A stretch of 64,000 bases of DNA from Phil1 sp040767925 (GTDB lineage Bacteria; Bacillota; Clostridia; Christensenellales; CAG-138), in NCBI GenBank assembly GCA_040767925.1, contig JAXGNN010000001.1:62001-126000 (forward strand), in the 5' to 3' direction. Position 1 is the first letter of the stretch. Each line of letters opens with the position of its first letter. A program made the position numbers and the translations under genes. This document shows, one piece after another, positions 1-8,800 of the stretch. Below the pieces are notes generated by a model that was given only the letters and a program-made list of their open reading frames with translations, was not told the origin of the DNA and did not search any database.

Positions 1-779
1 TCGCTCCGGTCGGGCATGATGGTCGGGTCCAGCTTGGCCGCGATGTACATGGCCGACCACACGTTGGTTTCTCCGATGGGCGCGATCGGCTCGGTGATGG
101 CAAGCTGCCCTTTGAGCGGGATGATCGGTATGTTTATGCCGATCAGCTCGCCCACCTGTCTGGACCACGCGCCCGCGGCGACGACTACCGCGTCGCACTC
201 GACGGATAAATCGTTCTGCGCCCGCACCAGCCAATGGTCCCCAAGCGGCTCGACGGCCACGACGGGCGTTTGGCGGAAGATTTCCATGCCTTTCTTCGCG
301 CTGCTCCTCAAAAGCGCGCGCATCAGCCTTAAGGGATCCACCTGCGAGTCGGTCGCGCTGTACGTGGAGGCGATCATATAGTCCGCCACATGCGGCTGCT
401 TTTTGCGAAGCGTGGCCCTGTCGACGATGTCCACTTTAAGGCCGTAGGAAATCTGCTGCTTCACGAAGCCTTCCATGACTCTGAGCTGCTTTTCATCCTC
501 GATGAGGATCATGCCGCCCCGGGTTTCAAAGCCCAGGTCGCCCTCGAGCTCGTCGCAGAGGCCATGGAATATCTCGAGGCTCTCCATGGCGAGCGTCAGC
601 GCGATGCCCGGCTTTTTGGATTGCAGCAGGATCATGTCGTCGCAGGCACCCGAGGCGCCGGAACCGATTTCGGATTTTTCCACGACCGCGACGGATTTGC
701 CCTCCCGGCACAGATAGTAAGCCGTGGTGAGGCCCATAACGCCTCCGCCGATCACACACACGTCCTTTTTCAGCTTCAT
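1..779 (-). CDS. FAD-dependent oxidoreductase (DadA/sarcosine-oxidase-like), 3' end cut by window
   Basis: The translation starts MKLKKDVCVIGGGVMGLTTA, a Rossmann FAD-binding fold with the GxGxxG-type signature (GGGVMG) at residues 11-16, followed about 20 residues later by an acidic beta-strand end (VVEKSEIG). This is the layout of the DAO/sarcosine oxidase superfamily, flavoenzymes that oxidise amino or imino acids. The stretch near the window edge (LKGQLAITEPI) is also typical of that family. About 260 residues are visible and the C-terminus lies outside the window, so the substrate cannot be inferred. A purine-rich GGATGGGG lies just before the ATG at 779. The likely promoter is about 360 bases upstream (1141-1170), so the mRNA has a long leader. 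Confidence 0.75.
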   Translation of the reverse strand, partial: MKLKKDVCVIGGGVMGLTTAYYLCREGKSVAVVEKSEIGSGASGACDDMILLQSKKPGIALTLAMESLEIFHGLCDELEGDLGFETRGGMILIEDEKQLRVMEGFVKQQISYGLKVDIVDRATLRKKQPHVADYMIASTYSATDSQVDPLRLMRALLRSSAKKGMEIFRQTPVVAVEPLGDHWLVRAQNDLSVECDAVVVAAGAWSRQVGELIGINIPIIPLKGQLAITEPIAPIGETNVWSAMYIAAKLDPTIMPDRS

Positions 780-926
780 TTCCCCATCCCTTCACCGCGC
801 GCTTTCCCGCCGTGCCGCCGGTTCCTCCCGTCGTTTCCCGCGCGTTCCATGCGGCCGCCGCGGCATCGTTATCGGCCCGTATGGCGCCTCCGCGGTTCGT
901 TTGCGTTACTATGGTTTCCTATGCGG

Positions 927-958
927 TTTTATCGTTTTATCGTTTTATCGTTTTAATC
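927..958. repeat. 8-bp tandem repeat TTTTATCG, about four copies
   Basis: Three perfect copies of TTTTATCG and a fourth with one substitution lie in the untranslated leader of the FAD oxidoreductase. The array is short and no replication gene is nearby, so a slippage-generated repeat is more likely than iterons. Confidence 0.7.
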
Positions 959-1090
959 GAATAAATGTATGGATCGCGCGCCCGCGCCCGTTCCGGTTGC
1001 CGACAACAAGGGTTGAAACGACGGTTTGTGATTTCCCCGACGCCGCAAAATGCTTGCGGGTGAGCCATAATAAGAAACAAAAAGAAACGA

Positions 1091-1140
1091 AACACAAGAA
1101 ATATCTGCACTTCCTCATCATGTGATGAGGAGCTTGTGTT
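1091..1140 (-). promoter_or_regulatory. Nested inverted repeat at the transcription start, candidate operator or leader hairpin
   Basis: An outer perfect 8-bp inverted repeat (AACACAAG at 1091-1098, CTTGTGTT at 1133-1140) encloses an inner one (CCTCATCA at 1113-1120, TGATGAGG at 1123-1130). The outer repeat begins right after the -10 box of the leftward promoter, where a repressor site or a 5' stabilising hairpin would lie. Which of these it is cannot be decided from sequence alone. Confidence 0.5.
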
Positions 1141-1170
1141 ATTATATACATATCCTTTGCGGTTCGTCAA
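1141..1170 (-). promoter_or_regulatory. Sigma-A promoter TTGACG-N18-TATAAT
   Basis: On the minus strand TTGACG (1165-1170) is separated by 18 bases from a perfect TATAAT (1141-1146). It points towards the FAD oxidoreductase at 779, and no other gene lies between. Confidence 0.75.
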
Positions 1171-1358
1171 TATCCATATACGTTTCCGAATTCACAATTT
1201 GACGCGCCCGCGCTTCTGTTCTTCATCATTTGAACATCGGATGTGATAAAAAACAAACGCCTTCCCGCTTTTATCGGATATGCTTTCATCTTATTTTTAT
1301 AAAAGCCACACCGAAAAAGGCGCGAAAAACATTCTATTTCTTAAAATAAACTTCGTGT

Positions 1359-3806
1359 TCACCTGAGCGTCTGATCGTTCCGGAAGAAGCCCTCCCACGG
1401 GTCGCCGCCGCCGAGCCTTCGGAGCGCCTGAAACATATTGACACCGTCGGGAGAAACGGCGTCCAGCTCGTCCCACGCGATGGGCATGGACACGCGCGCC
1501 CCCTTCCGGGCCCGTATGGAGTAGGGCGCGACGCTCGTGGCGCCCCTGCCGTTTCGGATCCAGTCGATGAATATCCTGCCCTTGCGCTTCGCCTTGCGGA
1601 CGTTCGCCGTATAGCGCTCGGGCCACTTCCCCTCCATGACCTCGGCGACGCGCCGCGCGAAATCGTGAAACGCTTCCCAGGAAACGGAAGGCTTCAGGGG
1701 AACGACGACGTGATAGCCCTTGCCGCCGCTGGTCTTGAGATACGCGTCGAGCGAAAGCTCGGCGAGCACGGCGCGCATGTCCCGCACGCCCAGGCGCACC
1801 CTCTCGAGGTCCATCCCCTCGTCCGGATCGAGGTCGAACACCATCATGTCGGGGGTTTCGAGCGTTTCCACGCGGCTTCCCCAGGCGTGGAACTCGAGCG
1901 TGCCCATCTGCGCCTCGAAGATCAGCCCGGCAGCGTCCTCGATGTAAAAGTATTCCTCCGATTCTCCCTCCTTGTTCACGACGGGGATCGTGACGACGCC
2001 CTGCGCCCCCGGTCCCGGGTGCTTTTTATAGAAACACGCCTCGGCAATTCCCTTGGGGCAGCGCACGATGGAAAGGATCCGGCGGCGCACATAGGGCAGC
2101 ATGCGTTCCGCAACCTGCGCGTAATATCGGATCACGTCCTCCTTCGTGATTTGAGGGTCCTCGAAGATCACCTTGCCCGGGTTGGTGACCCGGATCCCTT
2201 CGATGACGATGCTCCCGTCCGCTTCCATCGGCGCCTCCTTTTCTTGTGGGAATGATATGTCCCGCGCTTCTTCTGCCGTTCTTTCCCGTTTGACGTCCCG
2301 CGGGTCCTTATCCGTCCTCAGACCCTTGTAGCTCGCCTGCCGGAGGAGGTTGTCTTTCGTCCATTCGGTGAACCTGATTTCCGCGACAAGCGCGGGTTTC
2401 AGCCAGAAGACCGCCTCGCGCGCCCTGGGTTTCGGCGCATCGGTGAAAGGCGGTTCGACGCCCGCCAGACCCTCGAATTTGGCTAGAAGCTCCTCCGTTT
2501 CGGCCGCGCCCAGGCCCGTGCCCGCGCGCCCGGCGTAGATGAGATCGCCCCCCTCGTATACGCCGAGGAGCAGCGCGCTGATCCCATCCGTTTTCTTGTC
2601 GGTGCGCGTGTATCCGCCGACGACAAACTCCTGCCGCTTAGCGCATTTGAGCTTGATCCAGTCTCCGTTCCTCGTCCCGCTGTAAACGGAACCGGCCTTC
2701 TTGCCCACGATTCCTTCCGCGCCCGCCTCGCACGCGGCAAGAAAGCTCTCCTCCCCGCCGCCCGCGACATGCCGGCTGTAATGGAGGTTTTGCGGGGCGC
2801 CGTTCATCAGGGCCTCCAGCTTCCTCTTGCGCTCAATCAGGGGGCGCTCGCGAAGGTCCTCGCCGTCGAGCGCGAGGAGGTCGAAGGCGATGTAGACCGG
2901 CCTGCGCCCCGCCGGGCTTCTCAGGTAGTTCTGCAGCGCCTGAAAATCCGTCCTGCCCGAAGCGTCCGCGACGGCCATTTCGCCGTCGATCACCATCGCC
3001 CTGCCGTCGGCGAGGTCGATCAGGGAGCGGGCGACGTCCCGGAAGCGGTCCGTATAGTCGCTGCCGTTTCGCGTGACGAGGCGCGCGCCGTTGCCCTCGA
3101 GGAAGGCGAGTATCCGGTACCCGTCGTATTTAAGCTCATAGAGCCACTCTCCGCCTTCGGGCACCGCGTCGACCAGTCTCGCGAGCTGCGCGTCCGCCCT
3201 GTCGAAGGGGTTCCGCACGAGGGCCGCGTCCTTCCCCTCCTCGATTTCCCGCATGGTCCGTCCTGTCCGGATGCTCGTTTCGAACTCCACAAGGCCGTTG
3301 TCCGCCTTCGCGTACGCGTCTTTTTCCTTGATGAGCAGCCAGTTCTCCCCCGCCCTCTCCGGCTCGCCTTCCTTCGCCTTCAGGCGGATCAAGGCCCATT
3401 TCCCTTTGAGCCTGTTCCCCATCAGGACGAACTTGAGCGTTCCCCGGGCCAGTCCTTCGTCCACATCCGCATGCGGCTCCCACCAGCCCTCGTCCCAAAG
3501 CATGACGGTCCCGCCGCCGTACTCTCCCTTCGGGATCGTCCCCTCGAAGTTCCGGTATCCGAGCGGGTGGTCCTCCACGCGCACGGCGAGCCGTTTGTCC
3601 CGGACGTTGAAGGAAGGCCCTTTGGGCACAGCCCAGCTTAAAAGCGCCCCGTCCCACTCGAGCCGAAAGTCATAGTGCTCGCTGCGGGCCATATGGTGCT
3701 GCACGACGAAGCGCAGCACCGCTCCGGAGGGGGCCTGTTCGCCTTCCGGCTCCGCGGTTTTCTTGAAATCCCTTTTCCGGTTGTACGCCGCGAGCTTTTC
3801 AGGCAT
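1359..3806 (-). CDS. ligD: Multifunctional DNA ligase D for non-homologous end joining
   Basis: A 815-residue protein with all three LigD modules in the order phosphoesterase, ligase, polymerase. The 3'-phosphoesterase domain (about 30-150) carries the HHMARSEHYDFRLE motif and an IPKGEYGGG segment. The ATP-dependent ligase domain (about 200-500) has the adenylated lysine in ELKYDGYR (K226). The primase-like polymerase domain (about 530-810) has DLDPDEG and SGGKGYHVVVPL. LigD processes and seals double-strand breaks together with Ku. The start lies 3 bases after the stop of ku, so the two are translationally coupled. In sporeformers the pair protects the non-dividing spore genome; that role is inferred here. 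Confidence 0.97.
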   Translation of the reverse strand: MPEKLAAYNRKRDFKKTAEPEGEQAPSGAVLRFVVQHHMARSEHYDFRLEWDGALLSWAVPKGPSFNVRDKRLAVRVEDHPLGYRNFEGTIPKGEYGGGTVMLWDEGWWEPHADVDEGLARGTLKFVLMGNRLKGKWALIRLKAKEGEPERAGENWLLIKEKDAYAKADNGLVEFETSIRTGRTMREIEEGKDAALVRNPFDRADAQLARLVDAVPEGGEWLYELKYDGYRILAFLEGNGARLVTRNGSDYTDRFRDVARSLIDLADGRAMVIDGEMAVADASGRTDFQALQNYLRSPAGRRPVYIAFDLLALDGEDLRERPLIERKRKLEALMNGAPQNLHYSRHVAGGGEESFLAACEAGAEGIVGKKAGSVYSGTRNGDWIKLKCAKRQEFVVGGYTRTDKKTDGISALLLGVYEGGDLIYAGRAGTGLGAAETEELLAKFEGLAGVEPPFTDAPKPRAREAVFWLKPALVAEIRFTEWTKDNLLRQASYKGLRTDKDPRDVKRERTAEEARDISFPQEKEAPMEADGSIVIEGIRVTNPGKVIFEDPQITKEDVIRYYAQVAERMLPYVRRRILSIVRCPKGIAEACFYKKHPGPGAQGVVTIPVVNKEGESEEYFYIEDAAGLIFEAQMGTLEFHAWGSRVETLETPDMMVFDLDPDEGMDLERVRLGVRDMRAVLAELSLDAYLKTSGGKGYHVVVPLKPSVSWEAFHDFARRVAEVMEGKWPERYTANVRKAKRKGRIFIDWIRNGRGATSVAPYSIRARKGARVSMPIAWDELDAVSPDGVNMFQALRRLGGGDPWEGFFRNDQTLR

Positions 3807-3809
3807 CCG

Positions 3810-4583
3810 TCAGGCAAGCTCCTTCTCCTTTTTCGCCTTCTCGACGCTGGCCTTGAGCGCCTCCATGAGGTCGATGACCTTGCCCGCGCCCTCGGCAGCC
3901 GCCGCGACGACCTCGCGCCCGGAAACTTTGCTCTCGATGAGCGCGCGCAGCTTGATCTGATACTCGTCCCTGTATTGCGCCGGGTCGAAGGGCGTATCCA
4001 TAGAATTAATGAGCGTCTTTGCCATGCTCATTTCCTGCTCGGAAACTTCCGGCCGCGCATACGGCTTTTGCAGCTCCCGGATGTCGTCCGCGTAAAACAT
4101 GGTGGAGATGAGTATGCCGTCCTCGCGCGGGATGATCGCCATGAGCGTATCCTTGGTTCCAAGGACCGTTTTGCCGATGGCGATCTTCTGCTGTGCCATC
4201 AGCGCCGCGCGCAACAGCTCAAACGCCTTCTCGCCGCCCGGCTCGGGCGCGGCCTGATAAGTCTTATCGTAATAAACGGGCGAAATCTGGTTCAGCTGGG
4301 CGAAGTGGAGGATTTGGATGGACTTTTCCTTCTCCGTCTTGATCGTTTCGATCTCCTCGTCCGTGACGACGACGTACTTGTCCTCCTCGTACTCGAAGCC
4401 CTTTACGATGTCCTCCGCCTTGATCTCCTTGCCGCAGTGGGCGCAGGTCTTCTTATAGCGGATGCGGCTGTTGTCCTCTTTGTGCAGCTGGTTGAAATGG
4501 ATGTCGTTGTCCTGCGTGGCCGTATACATCGCGATGGGGATTGCGACCATGCCGAACGTGATGACGGATTTTCGCGATACCAT
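3810..4583 (-). CDS. ku: Ku, DNA end-binding protein of bacterial NHEJ
   Basis: A 257-residue protein, the usual size of bacterial Ku. It opens with the conserved beta-barrel start (KSVITFGMVAIPIAMY) followed by HFNQLHKED and a CAHCGKEI zinc-ribbon-like segment at about 47-54. The C-terminus is lysine-rich and alanine-rich. Ku forms a ring dimer on DNA ends and recruits LigD, whose gene starts 3 bases downstream. A strong RBS (GGAGGTG) sits 8 bases before the ATG. The 71-base gap upstream holds no clear promoter, so read-through from the PstS-like gene is possible. Confidence 0.96.
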   Translation of the reverse strand: MVSRKSVITFGMVAIPIAMYTATQDNDIHFNQLHKEDNSRIRYKKTCAHCGKEIKAEDIVKGFEYEEDKYVVVTDEEIETIKTEKEKSIQILHFAQLNQISPVYYDKTYQAAPEPGGEKAFELLRAALMAQQKIAIGKTVLGTKDTLMAIIPREDGILISTMFYADDIRELQKPYARPEVSEQEMSMAKTLINSMDTPFDPAQYRDEYQIKLRALIESKVSGREVVAAAAEGAGKVIDLMEALKASVEKAKKEKELA

Positions 4584-4654
4584 ATTGGAAACACCTCCGG
4601 GCTTAGTGTGTCCCCCGGGATGATTCGTATCCGGCGCCGCGCCCCGCTTTACGC

Positions 4655-5980
4655 CTACCGATTCGCCAGCGCCAGATTCAGCTCTTTTTCATAAGCGAGG
4701 ATGATTTTTAGGTTTTCCTTTTGAAAATCGTTGAACCTGTTAGAAACGACTGTATCGGACGCGTCGGTTCCCTCATACCAGCTCTGCGCGCTGAAATACC
4801 GGGCGTATTTCTCCGTTTTGAAGAGCTTCCCCGACAGGGCGTAAACGCCGTTTCGAAGGTATCCGATCTCCTCGAGGGTGAAGCGGAATAAGCCCCGCCG
4901 TTCTATGACCTGCTGATCCAGCTTCAGAATCATATCGGCAAGCTCGGCGTTTTCCACGGGGTCGCCCGCGCCCGCCTGAATGACGACGGATTCCGTAAAC
5001 GCCACGGCCAGGGTGCTGTTCTCTGAAAAAAGCGCGTAGCTCTCCTCGGAACCCACCCAATCGTAAAGCACCCTCGCGGGGCTGCCCTCGGGCGCGTCGG
5101 CGCGAATCGCGACATAAGAAGTGGTCAGAAAAGGATAACCGCCCGAAGCGAAGTTCTCCGTCGTGGGCGCGTAGCCGTCGACGGAGAAAAGCTTGAGCGT
5201 GGAATCCGCAAACTCGCTGTCGATGTACGACATGATGTTGAAGCCGATGGAATACTGGTTCAGGAGCACGCTGTACGTGATATCACCCATATCCTCCTCG
5301 ACGATGACTTCCCTCTGGGTCACGGTCGGGTCGATTTCCCCCTCGGCGAAGTTCATGGCGGAAAAATCGGGCATGTCGTAGCCTTCCCATACCAGGCTCT
5401 CGAACAGGCGCTGGCTGCCCGACTCCGGATTGCGTATGTAAACCATGATATCCGCGTTCTCCCCGCCAAGCTCGATCCAGTTTTTGATATTGCCGCTGTA
5501 GATGGAGCGGATCTGATCGGAAGTCAGGTTTTCTACGGGATTCGACTCGTTGCCCATGAACACCAGCCCGTCATAGCCGTACACCTTCATCTCAATGTCG
5601 ACGCCCTTTTCGGCGAAATAGGCCATCTCATCCTCCGTCGGCGCGACGAGGAACACGATGTCCGCCTTACCGTCGGCCAGGTTCAGCCAGGCCTCGTGCG
5701 TTTTGGACGCCAGGGGTTCGGGACCGGCATATCCGTACGTATTCGTAAACAGATCATAGATCGCCGCCGTGATCGGCTTTCGCGCGGTGGAACTGTCGAT
5801 TTGAGGAAGCTGCGGCGATTCCGGCGCCGGCTGAAGCGTTGCGCTCGGCGGCGTCGGGGGCGGTGTTGTCGCGCCCGTGGGCGGCAGTATCCTGCCATCG
5901 CCGCACGCGGGCAGCAGCACGAGGGCCAGGGTCAACAAAACGGCGCCTGCGATGCGATAGCGTTTGAAAGAAACCATCAT
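4655..5980 (-). CDS. PstS-like periplasmic binding lipoprotein
   Basis: A 441-residue exported protein with an N-terminal membrane segment and lipobox (LVLLPACG), a Pro/Thr-rich linker, then a PBP-like domain. The stretch LTSDQIRSIYSGNIKNW is typical of phosphate-type binding proteins (PstS family), as is the later GSQRLFE segment. Two ATGs (5980 and 5977) follow a GGAGGGGG ribosome binding site. The second has better spacing; the first is annotated. No PstA/PstB/PstC permease genes are nearby, so this is an orphan binding protein, possibly a sensor or scavenger. It lies 23 bases downstream of the THEP1-like gene and is probably co-transcribed with it. Confidence 0.8.
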   Translation of the reverse strand: MMVSFKRYRIAGAVLLTLALVLLPACGDGRILPPTGATTPPPTPPSATLQPAPESPQLPQIDSSTARKPITAAIYDLFTNTYGYAGPEPLASKTHEAWLNLADGKADIVFLVAPTEDEMAYFAEKGVDIEMKVYGYDGLVFMGNESNPVENLTSDQIRSIYSGNIKNWIELGGENADIMVYIRNPESGSQRLFESLVWEGYDMPDFSAMNFAEGEIDPTVTQREVIVEEDMGDITYSVLLNQYSIGFNIMSYIDSEFADSTLKLFSVDGYAPTTENFASGGYPFLTTSYVAIRADAPEGSPARVLYDWVGSEESYALFSENSTLAVAFTESVVIQAGAGDPVENAELADMILKLDQQVIERRGLFRFTLEEIGYLRNGVYALSGKLFKTEKYARYFSAQSWYEGTDASDTVVSNRFNDFQKENLKIILAYEKELNLALANR

Positions 5981-6003
5981 AACCCCCTCCTTCCATGCAT
6001 CCG

Positions 6004-6552
6004 TCAGCGGCTTTCGGCCTCTTCGTTCCACGTGAGAATGGCCGGCAGCAGCTCCCCGTACAGCGCGTCCCTGTTTTCCGCGTCGATCCGATAAACCCTT
6101 CCGTTCGGGTGGGCGCGCACCTCGTTCAAAAAAGGCACGTCGAAGCGGTCCTTCACCGCGGCGACGACCGGTATGCTCCCGTCCAGCGCGCGAAATACGG
6201 CCTGAACAAACGCTTCCGCCCGCGCTTCCATGAAGCCCAACTCGTCCATGACGATGATTCCGCCGGGCCGGGCGTCGAAAATATACTGCGCCCCGAGCGT
6301 ATCGAACACCTCGAGGGCGACCTCGCGCTCCTTCGAGTTGCATACGCCGATCCGGTTCGCGTCCCCGTACGTCCGCTCGGGCGCCCCCGCGGGATGGATA
6401 TAGATGGGATGAAAGCCCGTTTCATCGGCCGCGAGGCGCTTCGTGACGAAGCCGTAGACGGGCCGTATATTCTTGGCGAGCAGCCTTTGGATCAGCGTGC
6501 TTTTGCCGACCCCGCGCTCCCCCGAGATCAGGATATGCCTTGGCTGTGTCAT
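6004..6552 (-). CDS. THEP1-type nucleoside-triphosphatase
   Basis: A 182-residue P-loop protein with Walker A GERGVGKST at residues 11-19 and a Walker B-like IIVMDELGFME near residue 100. Size and motif pattern match the THEP1/NTPase_1 family of small nucleotide phosphohydrolases, whose physiological role is unsettled. A good AGGAG site precedes the ATG at 6552. It leads a probable two-gene unit with the PstS-like lipoprotein. Nothing in the sequence links the two functionally. Confidence 0.85.
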   Translation of the reverse strand: MTQPRHILISGERGVGKSTLIQRLLAKNIRPVYGFVTKRLAADETGFHPIYIHPAGAPERTYGDANRIGVCNSKEREVALEVFDTLGAQYIFDARPGGIIVMDELGFMEARAEAFVQAVFRALDGSIPVVAAVKDRFDVPFLNEVRAHPNGRVYRIDAENRDALYGELLPAILTWNEEAESR

Positions 6553-6629
6553 GCGTTCTCCTTTGCTCGAACCGGCGCGTCGCGCGCTGCCGCTTGTTTT
6601 ATTATTATATCATAGCTTCGGGAACGATT

Positions 6630-6715
6630 CCGCAGCAAGTTGATTCGGCTGCGGAGCGATCGGGTCAATGCGGCCCGCCGGAGGCTTGCCGGCGGGCCGC
6701 TCGCCGGCTGACCCG
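6630..6715 (-). terminator. Two strong hairpins downstream of the DUF4097 gene
   Basis: A perfect 12-bp stem (6670-6681 with 6689-6700) is extended by an outer perfect 7-bp stem (6661-6667 with 6709-6715). A second 7-bp stem follows (6630-6636 with 6648-6654). There is no U-run, so these may act as a weak terminator or as a 3' stabilising structure. Confidence 0.45.
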
Positions 6716-6746
6716 GCGCTCAAGCATTATAGATTGCTTTATTCTT

Positions 6747-7874
6747 TTATTTCGCCTTTACCCTGAGGTCGCCGCTCGAGGTATCCACGCTGAAATCCGC
6801 GGAGCCGTCGCCGCACACGTACTTTTCGCCGTCCATCACCACCGCAAAACCGCAGTTCATCTCGCCGGAGGAGGTGTCGTACCGGAGGGTGAAGCCGCTC
6901 TCCTGCGGCAGGGCCAGCGTGACGCCGCCGGAGGAGGTTTCAACGTCCAGCTTCTCCGGACAGGCGGCAAACGCGAGCGACACTTCGCCCGAGGTCGTGC
7001 CCACGCGCGCCTTGTTGAAGCCGCCCGCGAGGTTCACCCTTCCCGAGCTCGTGTCCACGTAGAGGGACTTTCCCGCGAGCGCCCCGAAGGACGACACCGT
7101 GCCCGAAGTCGTATCGACCGTAAGCTCGCCCACGCTTCCCGATATGTGCACATCCCCCGAGGAGGTGCTGATCGACGTGGAAACAGCCTCGCCGAGGCTC
7201 TCCACCATCACCTTGCCGGAGCTGGTGTCCGCGTTGAGCTTCTCGTATTCCCCCGAGAAATTGATATCCCCGCTGGACGCGTTGAGCACGACGGCGCCTG
7301 CCTTGACCGCGTCGGCGTTCAAGTCGCCCGAGCTGCTGTCGAAGCTGAAGCGCTCCGCCCGGATGTACGACACCAGCAGCGAGGCAGACGAGGCGTCATA
7401 GGAGAAGGAGGCCATGTTGTCGGCGAGCGCCTTGGGGATGGTCACGGTCAGCTCCTTCTCGGGCAGCTTGCCCGTGGCGTCCCGCGGGCAATACTGCACG
7501 TAGAGCACGCCGTTCTCCACGCCGTAGCGCAGCGCCGCCTCCTCGGGGATGGGAGCCGCGGCCCTCTCGCTGAGCCTGACCTCGTCGCCGTCGTAGACCT
7601 GTACCGTCACGTTTCCGGCGATCCAGTCGAGCGAGAGGGACTCCAGCCCGTCCGCGGCGATCCTGTAATTCCCGTCCTCATCGAAGGCGTTGTCCCACGC
7701 TTTGTATCCGGACATGCCCGACGCGCCGATGTTCACATACGGGAGGCCCCAACGGCCCGCATTCCACAAAAGTCCCGGCCGCGCGCCGAACGCGTACGCC
7801 GCGCACACGATGAGCATGCCGACGAGCGCAAGCGCGCACGCGACGAGGAGCGCATTCTTAACCGATTTATTCAT
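6747..7874 (-). CDS. DUF4097-family protein with repeated T-S-S-G turns
   Basis: A 375-residue protein with one N-terminal transmembrane or signal segment (about 8-30) and an extracytoplasmic beta-repeat domain. From about residue 195 the motif [D/N/S/G/E][T/A/S][S/T]SG recurs ten times at roughly 20-residue spacing, as expected for the right-handed beta-solenoid of DUF4097 (putative adhesin) proteins. It is the last gene of a PadR-HAAS-DUF4097 operon; its ATG overlaps the HAAS stop as ATGA. The start at 7874 has a good GGAAGGAG site. Related operons are common in Bacillota and are thought to report envelope stress, but the ligand is unknown. Confidence 0.85.
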   Translation of the reverse strand: MNKSVKNALLVACALALVGMLIVCAAYAFGARPGLLWNAGRWGLPYVNIGASGMSGYKAWDNAFDEDGNYRIAADGLESLSLDWIAGNVTVQVYDGDEVRLSERAAAPIPEEAALRYGVENGVLYVQYCPRDATGKLPEKELTVTIPKALADNMASFSYDASSASLLVSYIRAERFSFDSSSGDLNADAVKAGAVVLNASSGDINFSGEYEKLNADTSSGKVMVESLGEAVSTSISTSSGDVHISGSVGELTVDTTSGTVSSFGALAGKSLYVDTSSGRVNLAGGFNKARVGTTSGEVSLAFAACPEKLDVETSSGGVTLALPQESGFTLRYDTSSGEMNCGFAVVMDGEKYVCGDGSADFSVDTSSGDLRVKAK

Positions 7875-8470
7875 ATTCTGTTCTCCTTCCTGATAAACAA
7901 CGATTTGATCCCGCGCGCGATGAGCGCCGTGAGCCTGACAAGCCCTTTTGCCGCGGCGAGCGCGCCGAAGAACGCGAGTATGCTGATCCCCGCAAGCGCC
8001 ACACCCGCGCCGAAGATCAGCAGGTCGACCGGAAGCAGACCGCCGATGTTCATAAACGCGCCGACGATCAGCAAAAGACCTGCGAGCGCGACGGCGAGCA
8101 CCGCGGCGAACAGCACAACGGTGATCGACCAGATGACCAGATACACCGCGAGCAGCACCGCGAAGAGCGCGAGCAGCACCGGCAGCCACACGGGGGCGCC
8201 CAGCACCAGCAGCGTGACGCGCAGCGCCGTCCATCCCCCGCCCGCCCTCATCCGGGATTTCATCAGCATCGGCAGCGGCGTTTCGTGCAAAACCGTCTCC
8301 GCGATTTTTGACACATCCCCCAGCTTTTCCACTGCCCGCTCCTCGAGGATGCCGTCCTCCATCATGTCGTCGATCAGCTCCGCGTAATAAGCGAGTTGCT
8401 TGTCGACCTCGTCTTTTGGAAGCTGGGAAAGACGGCGGCCGAGGGTTTCTAAGAATTCATGCTTCGTCAT
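7871..8470 (-). CDS. HAAS/DUF1700 membrane protein
   Basis: A 199-residue protein. Residues 1-75 form the alpha-helical HAAS signalling domain (MTKHEFLETLGRRLSQLP, then YYAELIDDMMEDG). Several hydrophobic segments follow between about 78 and 180. The start at 8470 is chosen over an upstream ATG because GGGAGGGG lies six bases before it. It overlaps padR by 14 bases and the DUF4097 gene by 4. In this operon type the HAAS protein is believed to transmit between the PadR repressor and the membrane. Confidence 0.88.
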   Translation of the reverse strand: MTKHEFLETLGRRLSQLPKDEVDKQLAYYAELIDDMMEDGILEERAVEKLGDVSKIAETVLHETPLPMLMKSRMRAGGGWTALRVTLLVLGAPVWLPVLLALFAVLLAVYLVIWSITVVLFAAVLAVALAGLLLIVGAFMNIGGLLPVDLLIFGAGVALAGISILAFFGALAAAKGLVRLTALIARGIKSLFIRKENRI

Positions 8471-8783
8471 TGCGAACCCCTCCCTTGATAAACTCATACA
8501 TCGCGGCAACCTCCCGCCAGCTCGACAAAAAGTCGGCGATCTGCGCGCGCCCCGCGTCCGTGATCCGGTAAAACTTGCGTAGGCGGCTGTTGTGCTCCAC
8601 CGAATACACGCTCAGGCAACCGGCCGCCTCCAGCCTGCGCAGGATGGGATACAGCGTGGATTCCGAAATGTCGATGCAGCCGGAGAGGTCCTTGATGATC
8701 TTATACCCGTAGGAATCCTCGCGGCTTATCGCCGACAGGATGCAGATTTCCAGTAGACCGCGCTTCATCTGCGGATCGAGCAT
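8457..8783 (-). CDS. PadR-family transcriptional regulator
   Basis: A 108-residue protein with the PadR winged helix: KRGLLEICILSAI, then DSYGYKIIKDL and the wing region ESTLYPILRRLEAAG at about 40-54. It is a short subfamily-2-like PadR with a brief C-terminal helix. It probably represses its own operon, because the promoter directly upstream overlaps an imperfect dyad (8801-8831). Confidence 0.93.
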   Translation of the reverse strand: MLDPQMKRGLLEICILSAISREDSYGYKIIKDLSGCIDISESTLYPILRRLEAAGCLSVYSVEHNSRLRKFYRITDAGRAQIADFLSSWREVAAMYEFIKGGVRNDEA

Positions 8784-8800
8784 GGAAACACCCCCTTTCG

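Larger units (their letters stand above)
780..1358. other. Gene-free stretch: leader and promoter of the FAD oxidoreductase
   Basis: No convincing coding sequence is visible here. It holds a short tandem repeat (927-958), a nested inverted repeat (1091-1140), a strong leftward promoter (1141-1170) and an AT-rich tail (about 1180-1350) downstream of the ligD stop. No riboswitch that I recognise is present in the 355-base leader, and no clear hairpin-plus-U-tract terminator follows ligD. Confidence 0.6.

Noticed and set aside
927..958. TTTTATCG tandem repeats as replication iterons
   Set aside because: Only about four short copies, no Rep or DnaA boxes nearby; better explained as slippage.
6540..8387. 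A 615-codon plus-strand frame
   Set aside because: Antisense to the DUF4097 and HAAS genes; no RBS and no recognisable domain.
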